Of a stretch of DNA of 64,000 bases, positions 45,770-55,551 are shown one piece after another. The position numbers and the translations under genes are program-made. The stretch is from Salirhabdus euzebyi (GTDB taxonomy: Bacteria; Bacillota; Bacilli; Bacillales; Alkalibacillaceae). Numbering within the stretch: the stretch's first letter is position 1; the number at the start of each line of letters is the position of its first letter. The notes beneath the pieces are model-generated. The model saw nothing but the letters and a program-made list of their open reading frames with translations. It was not told the DNA's origin and made no database searches. Location of the stretch: contig NZ_JACHGH010000001.1 in the NCBI RefSeq assembly GCF_014207435.1, positions 520,439 to 584,438 of the forward strand. Reading direction: 5' to 3'.

Positions 45770-45793
45770 CCCTTGGCTTAAATAACCAAGGGC
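45770..45793 (-). terminator. Terminator-like hairpin after ytpP
   Basis: CCCTTGG and CCAAGGG form a 7-bp stem with a 9-nt loop, followed by TTTTGTG. It may attenuate or end the ytpP transcript before ytpQ. Confidence 0.65.
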
Positions 45794-45803
45794 ACTAGCT
45801 TGA

Positions 45804-46142
45804 CTACTTTGTTTCCAAAACTTTGCTTTCCACATTATGAAGGAAAGCTTCAATTTCTTCCTTTGTCTTTCTGTTTTTACTTACAAAACGATCCACTACT
45901 TCACCATTATGTAAGGCGATAAAGCTAGGTATACCGAATACGTCATAAGCTGCACACACATCAATAAATTTATCTCTATCTACATAAACAAAAGTAAAAT
46001 CGTTACTAAATTTTTCTTCTACCTCTGGCATAAACGGATCAATGAACGTACAATCTGGGCACCATGCAGCAGAAAATAGTAAAATTACATTTCCCTTATT
46101 GTATTCATTTTGTAGTTGAGTTTCTGATTGTAATGAAACCAT
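45804..46142 (-). CDS. ytpP: Thioredoxin-like protein YtpP
   Basis: A 112-residue thioredoxin fold with LLFSAAWCPDCTFIDPFMPE, where WCPDC replaces the WCGPC of thioredoxin, and the cis-proline loop FGIPSFIALHNGEVVDRFV. Cytoplasmic disulfide reductase or exchange partner; the physiological substrate is unknown. A strong GGGGGTAAATAAAT precedes ATG. It begins two bases after the PTS-like gene stop, so it is likely in that operon. Confidence 0.94.
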   Translation of the reverse strand: MVSLQSETQLQNEYNKGNVILLFSAAWCPDCTFIDPFMPEVEEKFSNDFTFVYVDRDKFIDVCAAYDVFGIPSFIALHNGEVVDRFVSKNRKTKEEIEAFLHNVESKVLETK

Positions 46143-46144
46143 AT

Positions 46145-47191
46145 TTATTTACCCCCTTCATTTAATGCAAGCTTCATGTCACCATATTTAATCCAATTCA
46201 TTTTTCGAAGCCATTCTGATAGTATCAAACTAATAATCGCAGGGCCAATTATATGCAACGCTAAAATCAGCATAAAAGTTTCAACAGTTGTTCCCATTGT
46301 TTCCAACGTCATCAACTGTCCAACAAAGCCGGAAGTACCCATACCAGCCCCAGCAAAGTTATTTTCCATTTGAAAAACAACAGTAGCAAATGGAGCTAAA
46401 ATAATTCCTGCAACAGTAGGTGGAATTAAAATAACGGGCTTTCGGATAATATTTCCTATTTGGAGCATAGATGTCCCCACACCTTGTGCAACTAATCCAC
46501 CAAAACCGTTCTCTCGATAACTACTAACAGCAAAGCCTATCATTTGTGCGGAACAGCCTATTGTTGCCGCACCAGCAGCTAGCCCATCTAATTGAAGCAT
46601 AATTGCTATCGCAGCACTTGAAATTGGTGCTGTTAAAGCAAGTCCCATAAGAACAGCTACTAAAATCCCCATAATAAAAGGACGCTGTGTTGTTGCCCAT
46701 TCAATTGTATCTCCAAAACCAGTCATAAAAGAATTAATATAAGGACCCACTAGTGAAGCGATTGTAAAACCAGTAAAAATTGTTACAAAGGGTGTTAAAA
46801 TAATGTCTAATTTCGTCTCATTGCTAATAAGCTTACCTACTTCAACTGCAAATAAGACGGCTATGTAACTTCCAGCTGGACCGCCTAATTCCGTTCCAAA
46901 AGCACCGGCAAAAATAGCAGCAAACATAACTAGTGCAGGGGCTTTAAGTCCGTATGCTATAGCTACACCAATTGCAGCACCATAAATTTTCGGGTCCATT
47001 GCAAAGGACCCCATTTCAATGAGAAATTCAAAGTTTTGGGACACTTTTTCTACAAGCTCTTGTCCTAACGTTTTAATGATAAGACCAATGATTAAAGAAG
47101 AAAAAAGTCCTAAAGCCATATAACTTAATGCTGTTATGAAATATTCACGTAAGGATAGAGTGACTCCTTTTCTTTGTAAAAAAGCTTTCAT
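46145..47191 (-). CDS. Orphan PTS-IIC-type membrane protein (PTS_EIIC_2 family)
   Basis: A 348-residue protein of about nine hydrophobic segments. It matches the PTS_EIIC_2-like family, with GAAIGVAIAYGLKAPALVMF, FAGAFGTELGGPAGSYIAVL, LALTAPISSAAIAIMLQLDG and LILALHIIGPAIISLILSE. No EIIA or EIIB domain or gene is near, so it may not be a phosphotransfer permease. The substrate is unknown. AGGAGGAATTGTAAA precedes ATG. ytpP follows within two bases. Confidence 0.88.
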   Translation of the reverse strand: MKAFLQRKGVTLSLREYFITALSYMALGLFSSLIIGLIIKTLGQELVEKVSQNFEFLIEMGSFAMDPKIYGAAIGVAIAYGLKAPALVMFAAIFAGAFGTELGGPAGSYIAVLFAVEVGKLISNETKLDIILTPFVTIFTGFTIASLVGPYINSFMTGFGDTIEWATTQRPFIMGILVAVLMGLALTAPISSAAIAIMLQLDGLAAGAATIGCSAQMIGFAVSSYRENGFGGLVAQGVGTSMLQIGNIIRKPVILIPPTVAGIILAPFATVVFQMENNFAGAGMGTSGFVGQLMTLETMGTTVETFMLILALHIIGPAIISLILSEWLRKMNWIKYGDMKLALNEGGK

Positions 47192-47344
47192 TTTACAATT
47201 CCTCCTGTTAGACCCAATAAATTATAGGTAAGTATGACCAAATTTTCCAACTTCAATTGTCTTCTTACGAAATTCGTTCTATAATTATTTTTATATACAC
47301 TATTCTACAAAAATCGTAACATTCTGCAAAAGGGGGGCATTTCG

Positions 47345-49483
47345 TTGAAATCAATTAAAGGGAAAGTACTGTTTATATTATCCTTATCTTTACTAAGTTT
47401 AGCAATTTTAATTATTTTTTCCATTTATTTTTTCAACCAGCAAGCAAAATTAGCTAACGAAATACAAGAAGTACAAACAGCATTTGTTGAAAGTGAAGAC
47501 CTAAAATACAAAATGCTTAATACACGTTATCAAGAACAGCTCTTTTTAAGTACACCTAGCGAACAACAAGCACAGGCTTTAACGACATCCATTGAATCTG
47601 TTAATACCTTTGCCTTACAGTATGCGGAGGAAAATAAGCAATATGAGGACATATCCGCAAGCTTTCAAGCCATTGCAGAAAGTACAGAAGCATATTCTGA
47701 TCAATTAGTTTCTGTTGTTGGTATGTATAACGTGATGGGATTCACGGAAGAAGAAGGACAAAGGAAAAGCTTAAACGATACATATGAAAATATTTATTCC
47801 TCGGTCGTTGAAACGGAGAATGAATACTTAATAAATTTGTTATTGGATATGCGATTAAACGAGACGAAATACATAAATACAAATAACTCGGTTAACTTAA
47901 CCAAATTTAATGATCTTTTGAAAGAATTCACTAAATCTTTATCAGAACAAAATTTGAGTGAAGAAGAGGCAAGAAAACTTAATTCAGATGTTTTAGGCTA
48001 TAAGATGACAATGACATCTATCCGCAGTGGATTAACATCTGCACAACAAATAGTAAATGATTTCTCCACTATATCAAGTGAAGTTGAAAGCAAAGTAAGA
48101 GAGGTTAACCTTGCAGCCGAGGAATTAAGTAAACAAATGACTGAAGAACAAAAAGCCACACAACAAGTCATTTCCACTTTGTTAATAGTTATAGGATTAG
48201 TTGCTCTTTTAATTATTGTAGTGACTGGCTTTATTTTAAACCGTTCTATTAGTAAATCAATCCAAAACTTAAAAAAAGGTGCAGAAAGAATGGGCAGTGG
48301 GGATCTTTCATACCGTGTTGAAATTAAAGGTAAGGACGAAATGTCAGAGCTAGCTGTATCCTTTAATAAAATGGCGGACAAAATGCATCAGTCCCTTTTA
48401 AAGGTTTTAGAGGCATCCAAGGTATTGGGAGACTCTTCTGGTAAATTAACTGCTATAGCACAACAGACATCGGTTCAAACCACTGAAGTTAGTGAAGCAA
48501 TAAACCAAGTAGCAATTGGTTCACAAGAGCAAGCAAGTCAAATCGATGAAAGTACAAACTTAATTGATCTTGTAACTGTCGCAATACAAAGAACAGAGAA
48601 AGCAAATGAAGAAATAGTAAAAGCATTACAAAATGCTGAAAAAGATAGCCAATCAGGAATTGAAAAAGTATATGGATTAGAAAAAATCTCTTCCTCCTTT
48701 ATTCAATTAGCGAAACACTTATCTGATGAAGTTAATCAAGCTACAGAACAATCGAAAAAAATTAATAATATTGTATCAACTATTCAAGAAATAGCAGATA
48801 GTACTAACTTATTAGCATTGAATGCAGCGATAGAATCAGCAAGAGCTGGTGAACATGGCAGAGGTTTTGCTGTCGTAGCAGATGAAGTAAGAAAACTAGC
48901 AGAGCGATCTAAGCAAGAAGCAGAAGAAATATACCAACTCATTAGTAATATGACGAACCAAATGAATTTCCTTTCTAAAGAGGCCGAAAAATTCAACCTC
49001 TATCAAAAAGAACAATCAAAATCAGTAGAAGAAACAAAAGATGCTTTTACTAGTATTACTGAGCAAGTCTACAACATGAATGATAAAATGAAAGGCGCCC
49101 AAACATCTGTTTCTGAAATTAGTAATGCAAATGAAGACTTAAAACGTAAAATACATGAAATTAGTATTATTTCAGAACAGGCCGTTGCTACAGCTGAGGA
49201 AGTTGCTGCATCTAGTGAAAACCAAACAGAGTCGATTGAACAGCTAAGTGGAGCAGCACAAAATTTACATGCATTATCCCAAGAATTAGAGGCAGAAGTA
49301 AATGAATTTAAGTTAGATGAAGAAGAAGAGCTAGAAAGTACTGAGGAAATGATGGTAGATTATGATGAAGAAATAGTAGACCATGTAGATGATGTAGAAG
49401 ATTATCAAGAGGAAAAATTTATAGCTGACGAAGAAGCTGCTTCCGCTTTAGAAGAAAATCAGGATGGGACAAAAGACAAATAG
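47345..49483 (+). CDS. Methyl-accepting chemotaxis protein with acidic C-terminal tail
   Basis: A 712-residue chemoreceptor. TM1 about 10-31, a largely helical extracellular sensor (about 32-275), TM2 about 277-300, HAMP (about 300-352) and signalling coiled coil. Its tip reads [20 protein letters not shown] then [20 protein letters not shown]. After the last heptads a 58-residue tail starting [10 protein letters not shown] is very acidic (runs of E and D) with no CheR-binding pentapeptide. TTG start with AAAGGGGGGCATTTCG. Monocistronic. Ligand unknown. Confidence 0.93.
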   Translation: MKSIKGKVLFILSLSLLSLAILIIFSIYFFNQQAKLANEIQEVQTAFVESEDLKYKMLNTRYQEQLFLSTPSEQQAQALTTSIESVNTFALQYAEENKQYEDISASFQAIAESTEAYSDQLVSVVGMYNVMGFTEEEGQRKSLNDTYENIYSSVVETENEYLINLLLDMRLNETKYINTNNSVNLTKFNDLLKEFTKSLSEQNLSEEEARKLNSDVLGYKMTMTSIRSGLTSAQQIVNDFSTISSEVESKVREVNLAAEELSKQMTEEQKATQQVISTLLIVIGLVALLIIVVTGFILNRSISKSIQNLKKGAERMGSGDLSYRVEIKGKDEMSELAVSFNKMADKMHQSLLKVLEASKVLGDSSGKLTAIAQQTSVQTTEVSEAINQVAIGSQEQASQIDESTNLIDLVTVAIQRTEKANEEIVKALQNAEKDSQSGIEKVYGLEKISSSFIQLAKHLSDEVNQATEQSKKINNIVSTIQEIADSTNLLALNAAIESARAGEHGRGFAVVADEVRKLAERSKQEAEEIYQLISNMTNQMNFLSKEAEKFNLYQKEQSKSVEETKDAFTSITEQVYNMNDKMKGAQTSVSEISNANEDLKRKIHEISIISEQAVATAEEVAASSENQTESIEQLSGAAQNLHALSQELEAEVNEFKLDEEEELESTEEMMVDYDEEIVDHVDDVEDYQEEKFIADEEAASALEENQDGTKDK

Positions 49484-49496
49484 ACGAGCCATAATG

Positions 49497-49532
49497 AAAA
49501 ATAAGCGTCGCTAATGCGACGCTTATTTTTCA
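49497..49532. terminator. Bidirectional terminator between MCP and lipoprotein gene
   Basis: AAAAATAAGCGTCG and CGACGCTTATTTTT form a perfect 14-bp stem with a 6-nt loop. It overlaps the end of the lipoprotein gene. Confidence 0.9.
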
Positions 49533-50050
49533 TTATTTAATATAGATGAGTTTACAATTTCCATTAAGTCTGAACTTTCTTCCTCTAAATTATCTAAAGT
49601 TGTTATCGTTGTTATTTTCACTCCGCCTATACCAACTTGAAGTTCATATTCTTCCTCTTGATGTGGAAAAACAGCAATATAACCAAAACGCTTGTCATCC
49701 TCATAGGAGTGTAATAAAAGAGACTCTGGTCTAGCCTTAATGCCTTCAAAAAGATGCTGACTATCTTCACTTTCAAATTGGTTATAGAATAACAGATAAT
49801 CTTGATCTTCTTTTGCTAAAAAGACATTGTTATTCGAGCTTCCATTTATTTCCATCCCCTCTGGTAAATATATCGATATATCATCTATTTTCTGGTTCGT
49901 TTCTAGAGGATCAGCCATAAATGATTTTTCTGCCTCCTCTTTTGCATTTTCCAATGCTTTTTCCTCAGATAAAAAACATCCGCTAAGGAGAAAGATCAAA
50001 CTCAAACTAAACAGTAGTAATAGGAATTTTTTTACGCCCTTTATTTGCAC
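49523..50050 (-). CDS. Putative lipoprotein, unknown function
   Basis: A 175-residue protein with a lipoprotein signal: KKFLLLLFSLSLIFLLSGC, the lipobox LSGC placing the lipidated Cys near residue 25 (counted from the GTG). The mature part, rich in Glu and Asn, has SIYLPEGMEINGSSNNNVFL and ITTLDNLEEESS. Its fold is not recognised. GTG at 50050 follows AGGGGTGGAATCATA; an upstream TTG in frame is weaker. It is divergent from ytoQ, convergent with the chemoreceptor. Confidence 0.82.
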   Translation of the reverse strand: MQIKGVKKFLLLLFSLSLIFLLSGCFLSEEKALENAKEEAEKSFMADPLETNQKIDDISIYLPEGMEINGSSNNNVFLAKEDQDYLLFYNQFESEDSQHLFEGIKARPESLLLHSYEDDKRFGYIAVFPHQEEEYELQVGIGGVKITTITTLDNLEEESSDLMEIVNSSILNNEK

Positions 50051-50175
50051 TATGATTCCACCCCTGATCAATTTATGTCGAAATAGTTCTAATATAATAA
50101 TACTATGGATATATCATTTGACAAGAGGAAAAACAAAAAGGATGATAATGGTAGTAACGTTTAAGGAGGATATAA

Positions 50176-50616
50176 ATGGAACTAAACGTATATTTAGCAG
50201 GACAAATCCATACAGATTGGCGTAATGAAGTAAAAGAAAAAGCAATAGCTAAAGAATTGCCTTTAACATTTTTCGGTCCACAGGAAAATCATGAATTGTC
50301 CGATAAAATTGGAGAAGATATTTTAGGAGCTCAGCCCAATAATTTGTTTCGTGATGATGCTGCTTCTAGTATTAATAACTTAAGAACCCAAGTTTTAATG
50401 CAAAAGTCTGATATTGTCATTGCATTATTCGGAGAACAATATAAACAATGGAATACAGCCATCGATGCAAGTATGGCACTTACATTAAATAAACCGTTAA
50501 TCTTAGTAAGACCTGAATCGCTCATTCATCCACTTAAAGAATTATCAAATAGAGCAAATGTTACCGTCGAAACAGTAGATCAAGCTTTAGAGGTAATTGC
50601 TTATATTTATCAATAA
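50176..50616 (+). CDS. ytoQ: YtoQ family protein
   Basis: A 146-residue YtoQ protein, related to nucleoside 2-deoxyribosyltransferase-like folds. Seen: MELNVYLAGQIHTDWR, TFFGPQENHELSDKIGEDIL, and KSDIVIALFGEQYKQWNTAI. Cytoplasmic, no TM; the substrate is unknown. TTAAGGAGGATATAA precedes ATG. Monocistronic. A shared terminator separates it from the convergent DUF84 gene. Confidence 0.93.
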   Translation: MELNVYLAGQIHTDWRNEVKEKAIAKELPLTFFGPQENHELSDKIGEDILGAQPNNLFRDDAASSINNLRTQVLMQKSDIVIALFGEQYKQWNTAIDASMALTLNKPLILVRPESLIHPLKELSNRANVTVETVDQALEVIAYIYQ

Positions 50617-50631
50617 TGCCTAGTAGACATA

Positions 50632-50671
50632 AAAGAAGCAACCAAATTTAGTTGTTGGTCGCTTCTTCTTT
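50632..50671. terminator. Bidirectional terminator between ytoQ and DUF84 gene
   Basis: AAGAAGCAACCAA and TTGGTCGCTTCTT pair over 13 positions (one mismatch) around ATTTAGTTG. It overlaps the last codons of the minus-strand gene. Confidence 0.85.
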
Positions 50672-51172
50672 TTGTTTAGAAAATTCATATAATCCCTTCA
50701 ATACACTAACTACATGGGAGAACATCATTTTTCGATCGACTAACTGATTAGTAAAAACACCTATTGCTCCCTCTTTTTTACGAATTCCTTTTTGTTGTGT
50801 AAAAGCATCCATAATATCTCCAAGCTCTTTACCCATTTGTAATTCTTCTGCAACCTCTCTCGGAAGTGGAAAACGAGCTCCACCAGCAGTGAATACATTA
50901 CCCGATTCATCTACCAATGCTCCCCAGTTACAAAGAAAGTAGCTTTCCCCTATTTCCATAACTCCACCCTCTAAACCAATCCCAATCACTCCTTTTTGAG
51001 ATTGTGCACACTCACGGGCACGGTTTATTGCCCCCTCCATTGTTTCCTCATCTGAAAAGGGTTGTGAGGAGACCTTAGACTCCACTTCAATACCTTCTAC
51101 TTCAGCTTCTAAAAATATGTCCTTTACCGCATTGAGCTTAGCTGGATTTAGGGAACCAACCTTAATAATCAT
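50648..51172 (-). CDS. DUF84 family inosine/xanthosine triphosphatase-like protein
   Basis: A 174-residue member of the YjjX/DUF84 group, related to house-cleaning NTPases that hydrolyse ITP/XTP. Motifs: KVGSLNPAKLNAVKDIF, SQPFSDEETMEGAINRARE, GIGLEGGV and MFSHVVSVLKGLYEFSK. The expected conserved FCNWG-like signature occurs as LCNWGALVDE. AAGGGTGAAATC precedes ATG. Upstream of ytoP on the same side. It is not one of the named genes of the B. subtilis region that I remember. Confidence 0.9.
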   Translation of the reverse strand: MIIKVGSLNPAKLNAVKDIFLEAEVEGIEVESKVSSQPFSDEETMEGAINRARECAQSQKGVIGIGLEGGVMEIGESYFLCNWGALVDESGNVFTAGGARFPLPREVAEELQMGKELGDIMDAFTQQKGIRKKEGAIGVFTNQLVDRKMMFSHVVSVLKGLYEFSKQKEEATNN

Positions 51173-51202
51173 GATTTCACCCTTTCCATCAAAAAATAGA
51201 GT

Positions 51203-51240
51203 TAAAGAGCGAAGTTGCCGTTAAACAATCTCCGCTCTTC
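51203..51240 (-). terminator. Terminator of ytoP
   Basis: AGAGCGGAGATTG pairs with CAACTTCGCTCT (two mismatches) on the minus strand, then TTAACTCTATTTT. It lies directly after the ytoP stop. Confidence 0.7.
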
Positions 51241-51243
51241 TTG

Positions 51244-52311
51244 TTATCCGTTTTTTCTAATTTGGTCTACTGCATTTTGATCTGTCGTTTTAACTAATTT
51301 CACGAGTAGTTCTTTCGCTGCGGCATAGTCATCAATATGAATAATCGATGCATGTGTATGAATATATCTTGAGCATATTCCTACTACTGCAGATGGAACA
51401 CCTTCATTAGAAATGTGAACTCTTCCTGCGTCTGTACCACCTTGTGAGATAAAGTACTGATAAGGAATATTGTTAGATTCTGCCGTATCTAAAATAAAAT
51501 CACGTATTCCTCTATGTGTAATCATGGAACGGTCAAAAATTCTTAATAGTGCTCCTTTTCCAAGTTGGCCAAATTCTTTATCATCCCCAGCCATGTCATT
51601 TGCAGGGGAAGCATCTAGGGCATAAAAAATATCAGGTTTAATCATATTAGCAGCTACTTGTGCTCCTCTTAATCCAACCTCTTCTTGTACTGTTGCACCA
51701 GAATAAAGTTCATTAGGAAGATCTACTCCTTGCAATTCTTTTAATAATTCAATGGAGAGACCGCAACCATATCTGTTATCCCAAGCTTTTGCCATAATTT
51801 TTTTCTCATTTGCCATTTGTGTAAATGGACAAATAGGCAAAATTTGTTGTCCTGGCTTAATACCAATTTTCTTGGCATCTTCTTCATCATCTGCCCCAAT
51901 GTCAATAAGCATATTTTTCATATCCATTGGCTTTTTACGTTGTTCTTCTGTTAAGTTATGTGGTGGAATAGATCCAATCACACCAATAACAGGGCCATTA
52001 TCAGTAATAACTTGCACACGCTGTGCTAATAATACTTGACTCCACCATCCACCTAACGTTTGAAAGCGAAGCATACCATTTTTCGTAATTTGGGTAACCA
52101 TAAAGCCAACTTCATCCATATGACCTGCAACCATAACTTTCGGGCCATTACCTTTACGAACACCAAAAACGCCACCAAGACGATCTTGTAATACTTCATC
52201 TGCATATTTTTCAAGTTCTTGCTTCATAAACTTCCTTACGCCATGTTCATTACCAGGTGCACCAGGTAATTCTGTCAGTGTGCGAAATAAATTAAGTGTC
52301 TCATTATTCAT
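51244..52311 (-). CDS. ytoP: M42 family metallopeptidase YtoP
   Basis: A 355-residue M42 aminopeptidase (glutamyl aminopeptidase-type, TET fold) with zinc ligands in [17 protein letters not shown] (His, Asp), [31 protein letters not shown] and [30 protein letters not shown] holds the late His. Cytoplasmic peptidase releasing N-terminal residues. TTGGAGATGATACATA precedes ATG. Position beside ytzB matches B. subtilis. Confidence 0.96.
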   Translation of the reverse strand: MNNETLNLFRTLTELPGAPGNEHGVRKFMKQELEKYADEVLQDRLGGVFGVRKGNGPKVMVAGHMDEVGFMVTQITKNGMLRFQTLGGWWSQVLLAQRVQVITDNGPVIGVIGSIPPHNLTEEQRKKPMDMKNMLIDIGADDEEDAKKIGIKPGQQILPICPFTQMANEKKIMAKAWDNRYGCGLSIELLKELQGVDLPNELYSGATVQEEVGLRGAQVAANMIKPDIFYALDASPANDMAGDDKEFGQLGKGALLRIFDRSMITHRGIRDFILDTAESNNIPYQYFISQGGTDAGRVHISNEGVPSAVVGICSRYIHTHASIIHIDDYAAAKELLVKLVKTTDQNAVDQIRKNG

Positions 52312-52447
52312 TATGTATCATCTCCAATAATTAATCGTCTTTTATTATTTTATCTGATAAATTGAATTGTTTCCAATTATTATTTTCTAAATTTCGTTAT
52401 TTTAGATATACTAAAATGTAGAAGTAATGTTGGACAGGAGTGATTTG

Positions 52448-52771
52448 ATGCGTTGGAAAGACTTTTCCTTTGGCCTAGGAGTAGGTGCTATCATTGGTTT
52501 TATTGCTAGTAAAACAGTCGAAATAAACAATATGCTTTCACCTGAAAAAGTATTAAAGATGACAAAAGAAAAATTTAAACAGCAAGGGCCAATTAATGGA
52601 TCTTGGATTTACATGAAGCCAGATACGCTTACGAAAGAACATTTTACATATGATGTTTACCACGGAGGTATATCAAGACTTATTAATGGTGAAACGATTC
52701 AATATGAATTTTATGTAGATGCTTACACGGGATCCATTATCGAAATAGCCAAAAGAGCTAGTAACGTATAA
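52448..52771 (+). CDS. ytzB: PepSY-domain protein YtzB
   Basis: A 107-residue protein. One short hydrophobic segment at the N-terminus (FGLGVGAIIGFIASKTVEI, about 7-25) suggests membrane anchoring. A PepSY domain fills the rest: EKVLKMTKEKFKQQG, GSWIYMKPDTLTKEHFTYDV and YEFYVDAYTGSIIEI. ATG at 52448 follows ACAGGAGTGATTTG; the frame extends seven codons upstream. It is followed by a terminator. PepSY domains often inhibit proteases; the partner here is unknown. Confidence 0.9.
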   Translation: MRWKDFSFGLGVGAIIGFIASKTVEINNMLSPEKVLKMTKEKFKQQGPINGSWIYMKPDTLTKEHFTYDVYHGGISRLINGETIQYEFYVDAYTGSIIEIAKRASNV

Positions 52772-52776
52772 GAAAG

Positions 52777-52812
52777 AAGCAGTCCCGAATGAACTCCGTG
52801 GGACTGCTTTTC
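52777..52812. terminator. Bidirectional terminator between ytzB and ytnP
   Basis: AAGCAGTCCC and GGGACTGCTT form a 10-bp stem around GAATGAACTCCGT, with flanking A and T runs. Confidence 0.85.
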
Positions 52813-52827
52813 TCTTTCTATTTCAGA

Positions 52828-53682
52828 CTAAATGTATTCGTATCGCTCTCGTTTAACACTTTTCTCTACTTCACCTTTTTCATCAAATAGGATTGCTCGA
52901 TAATAAGCATCATGATAAAAAGTAAACCAGGCCCGTTTCGAATAACCCCAGTTCATTAACTTTTCTTTTTGATGAACAGATGTGACTGGAAAATCATCAT
53001 ATGCTAAAACCCATAATTTATTTTGATGTGCGTGAGTCGGCATGATATCGGCCATATGAATAAAGCTTTCTTCTCCATCCTCAAACAAGATAATAGCATG
53101 CCCATCACTATGTCCACCCGTATGAACCATCTTAAGTCCAGGTACAACCTCTAATTCATTCGAATAGGTTTGAACTTGTGTTTCTATCGGTTTCCAATTA
53201 TCTTCCCAATATGTATTTTTTGAACGAATATTAGGATGACGCATCTCATTCCACTCTATTTCATTTGCATAAATAACCGCTTTTGGAAAAGTAGAGACCA
53301 GTACATCGCCTTGCCATTTTGTTATTCCGCATGCATGATCAAAATGCAGATGAGTCATCAAAATACCATCAATATCACTAGGTGTTAATTGCAATTGATT
53401 TAAAGCCTGCTCGACATTTGATTCTTCCAAAACACCAAAATTTCTCTTTTGTTTTTCATTTAATTTATTCTTCCCAATTCCTGTCTCGATTAAAAAATTT
53501 TTTCCATCAATTTGAAGTAAAATAGGATCTGTTCTTAATTCGATTTGATTTTTTTCATTAACCGGATATTTTCTACTCCACAGTGCTTTTGGGACTACCC
53601 CGAACATAGCTCCACCATCTAGATGTGTTACCCCACCATTTAACCAAGTGAGTTTTGCACGACCAACCTGTAACGTTTCCAT
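52828..53682 (-). CDS. ytnP: Metallo-beta-lactamase-fold lactonase YtnP
   Basis: A 284-residue MBL-fold hydrolase. In B. subtilis YtnP degrades lactone signals and blocks Streptomyces signalling. The metal motif is [10 protein letters not shown] plus [12 protein letters not shown] (HxHxDH), and [12 protein letters not shown] and [10 protein letters not shown] provide further ligands. It starts [26 protein letters not shown] precedes ATG. Between ytzB and trmB as in B. subtilis; malS, which I remember nearby in that species, is absent. Substrate inferred. Confidence 0.93.
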   Translation of the reverse strand: METLQVGRAKLTWLNGGVTHLDGGAMFGVVPKALWSRKYPVNEKNQIELRTDPILLQIDGKNFLIETGIGKNKLNEKQKRNFGVLEESNVEQALNQLQLTPSDIDGILMTHLHFDHACGITKWQGDVLVSTFPKAVIYANEIEWNEMRHPNIRSKNTYWEDNWKPIETQVQTYSNELEVVPGLKMVHTGGHSDGHAIILFEDGEESFIHMADIMPTHAHQNKLWVLAYDDFPVTSVHQKEKLMNWGYSKRAWFTFYHDAYYRAILFDEKGEVEKSVKRERYEYI

Positions 53683-53721
53683 TCTCCCCCTCCTTTACAT
53701 TCAGTCTACCATATTTTTTCT

Positions 53722-54360
53722 TTAAGGAAATCTGACTCTACACCTGTAGATAGGTTGCCCTAGGCTTGAAAATTTCTCTTCATACTCCGTCATAACATTT
53801 AAAGGATCATCTATATTGTTCAAATCTAATGTTACCTCTTCCAAACGCATTCCGTATTGAGAAAAGCTTACGACAGAATACTCGAATAATTGCATATTAT
53901 CCGTTTTTAACACTATTTCTCCATTAGGCTTCAATATATGTTGATATTGTTCTAAAAAAGTACGATAGGTTAATCGACGCTTTTCATGCCTTGCTTTTGG
54001 CCATGGATCAGAAAAATTCAAATAAAGCTTATCAATTTCATTTACCGTGAAAAGTTCCCGTAAATCTTCTGCATTTTCATTCACAAGACGTACATTCGTT
54101 ACTTCTGTTTCCTTCACTTTTTCTATTGCATTTACAATAACACTTTTTACTTTTTCCATCCCAATAAAGTTAATATCAAGATGTTGTTTAGCCATATTTG
54201 CTATAAATTGTCCTTTACCAGAACCAATTTCTAAATGGATTGGGTTTTCATTTTGAAACATATTTTTCCAGCTTCCTTTATGTGAAAAAGGCGAAGTTTC
54301 GACAATATGATTATTTTCCTCCATAAAGTCATCAGCCCATGGTTTATTTCTCATTCTCAT
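53722..54360 (-). CDS. trmB: tRNA (guanine-N7-)-methyltransferase TrmB
   Basis: A 212-residue TrmB that makes m7G46 in tRNA. SAM motif LEIGSGKGQFIANMAKQH, then NFIGMEKVKSVIVNAI, and catalytic-site SDPWPKARHEKRRLTYRTFL (Asp-Pro-Trp). C-terminal MTEYEEKFSSLGQPIYRCRV is the usual end. GGAGGATGAAGAA precedes ATG. It lies 39 bp upstream of ytnP on the same strand. ytzH, which separates trmB from ytmP in B. subtilis, is absent. Confidence 0.97.
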   Translation of the reverse strand: MRMRNKPWADDFMEENNHIVETSPFSHKGSWKNMFQNENPIHLEIGSGKGQFIANMAKQHLDINFIGMEKVKSVIVNAIEKVKETEVTNVRLVNENAEDLRELFTVNEIDKLYLNFSDPWPKARHEKRRLTYRTFLEQYQHILKPNGEIVLKTDNMQLFEYSVVSFSQYGMRLEEVTLDLNNIDDPLNVMTEYEEKFSSLGQPIYRCRVRFP

Positions 54361-54447
54361 TTCTTCATCCTCCTAAGCTATATCGTTAATAACATACCAT
54401 GTTGTGAATAAGATTTAAAGATGAACGCGACACTCTAAAAATGACAA

Positions 54448-54482
54448 AATAAAAGAGTTGATGATCATCATCAACTCTACAT
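54448..54482 (-). terminator. Terminator of ytmP
   Basis: GAGTTGATGA-TCA-TCATCAACTC is a 10-bp stem followed on the minus strand by TTTTATTTTG. Confidence 0.88.
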
Positions 54483-54498
54483 AATCAATTATATTTTA

Positions 54499-55296
54499 TT
54501 ATGACTGATGCATTTTAACAAATATGCTTTGCAACGTTTCTTCCCACTTAACAGCTTGGGAAAATTCTTTTCTCTTCTGATGCCATTGAATAAAGGTTAC
54601 AGATTGAGCTATGACATACCAATAGATACGATTCATTAAACTTACATCCATTTGTACACCATATTTTTCAAGCCAGGAGTTCCAATTGGATTCAGGAATA
54701 TATTTGTGAAGCAACATACCTATATCCATTGCTGGATCAGCTATCATAGCATTATCCCAATCAATTAAATATAGTTGGTTGTCATCAGCTAACAACCAAT
54801 TATTATGGTTTACATCACAATGACATACTACTTTTCTCTGATTTTGTACAACAGGGAGTTGCTCGGTTAAATATTTTATTGCTTTATGAACATCAATATT
54901 TGTTTCTACTTGATTTTGTTCTATTTGGCTTTGACGTAGTTTATTCAATATCATTTCGGGTTCAAGCGGTTTTTTTTCAATTCTCATAAACAAATGAAGA
55001 AGTTCAGTTGAATGGTGGATTTTACTTAGTAAAGCTGCTACTCTATCAAACTTCATTTCTAGTGGTTTTAATTCACGCCCCTCTAACCAATGCTGGGCTG
55101 TGATAACGTCTCCATTTTCTAAACGTTTCGTCCAAACAAGTTTTGGCACTATTCCTTCAGCAGAAAGAACTGCTAAAAAAGGTGACGAATTTCGTTTTAA
55201 AAAGAGTCTTTTTTCTTCTAGTTGTGCGTAATATGCTTCTCCAGTGGATCCACCAGCAGGAGATATAGTCCACTCTTTACCTAATACTTGTTCCAA
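54499..55296 (-). CDS. ytmP: Aminoglycoside phosphotransferase-fold kinase YtmP
   Basis: A 265-residue APH/choline-kinase fold protein. Catalytic loop VVCHCDVNHNNWLLADDNQL (HxD....N) and metal motif LYLIDWDNAMIADPAMDIGM. No resistance context; the natural substrate is unknown. The start is TTG at 55296 after GAAGGTGAATTGGG. It is followed by a terminator. A TTGACA element with an overlapping near-palindrome (55369-55400) lies upstream. Confidence 0.92.
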   Translation of the reverse strand: MEQVLGKEWTISPAGGSTGEAYYAQLEEKRLFLKRNSSPFLAVLSAEGIVPKLVWTKRLENGDVITAQHWLEGRELKPLEMKFDRVAALLSKIHHSTELLHLFMRIEKKPLEPEMILNKLRQSQIEQNQVETNIDVHKAIKYLTEQLPVVQNQRKVVCHCDVNHNNWLLADDNQLYLIDWDNAMIADPAMDIGMLLHKYIPESNWNSWLEKYGVQMDVSLMNRIYWYVIAQSVTFIQWHQKRKEFSQAVKWEETLQSIFVKMHQS

Positions 55297-55367
55297 CCCA
55301 ATTCACCTTCAATTCTTCAAAAACTAATAAAACAATCTATAGAGCGTTTATAGCCTAGAGGCATCAA

Positions 55368-55403
55368 ACCTTGTAAATACTTTACATGTACAAGTAACTG
55401 TCA
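55368..55403 (-). promoter_or_regulatory. Candidate ytmP promoter overlapped by a near-palindrome
   Basis: The minus strand reads TTGACAG then CTTGTACATG, TAAAGTA and TTTACAAG. TTGACA could be a -35 with a weak TATTTA or GTATTT -10 at 18-19 bp. CTTGTACATG...TTTACAAG is an imperfect inverted repeat that overlaps the spacer, where an operator might lie. No known box was recognised. Confidence 0.35.
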
Positions 55404-55551
55404 ATAATTTGTAATTTTTATTATAACGCAAAATTGCTCGAAAAAGATAAAAATAACATAATTTTTTAGTTATTTAGTAGATTCTTAAAAAATGACATGA
55501 ATTTAGGTTAACGTATTTAGTAGGGAATTTTCAAGTCTTCTTTTTGGAAAT

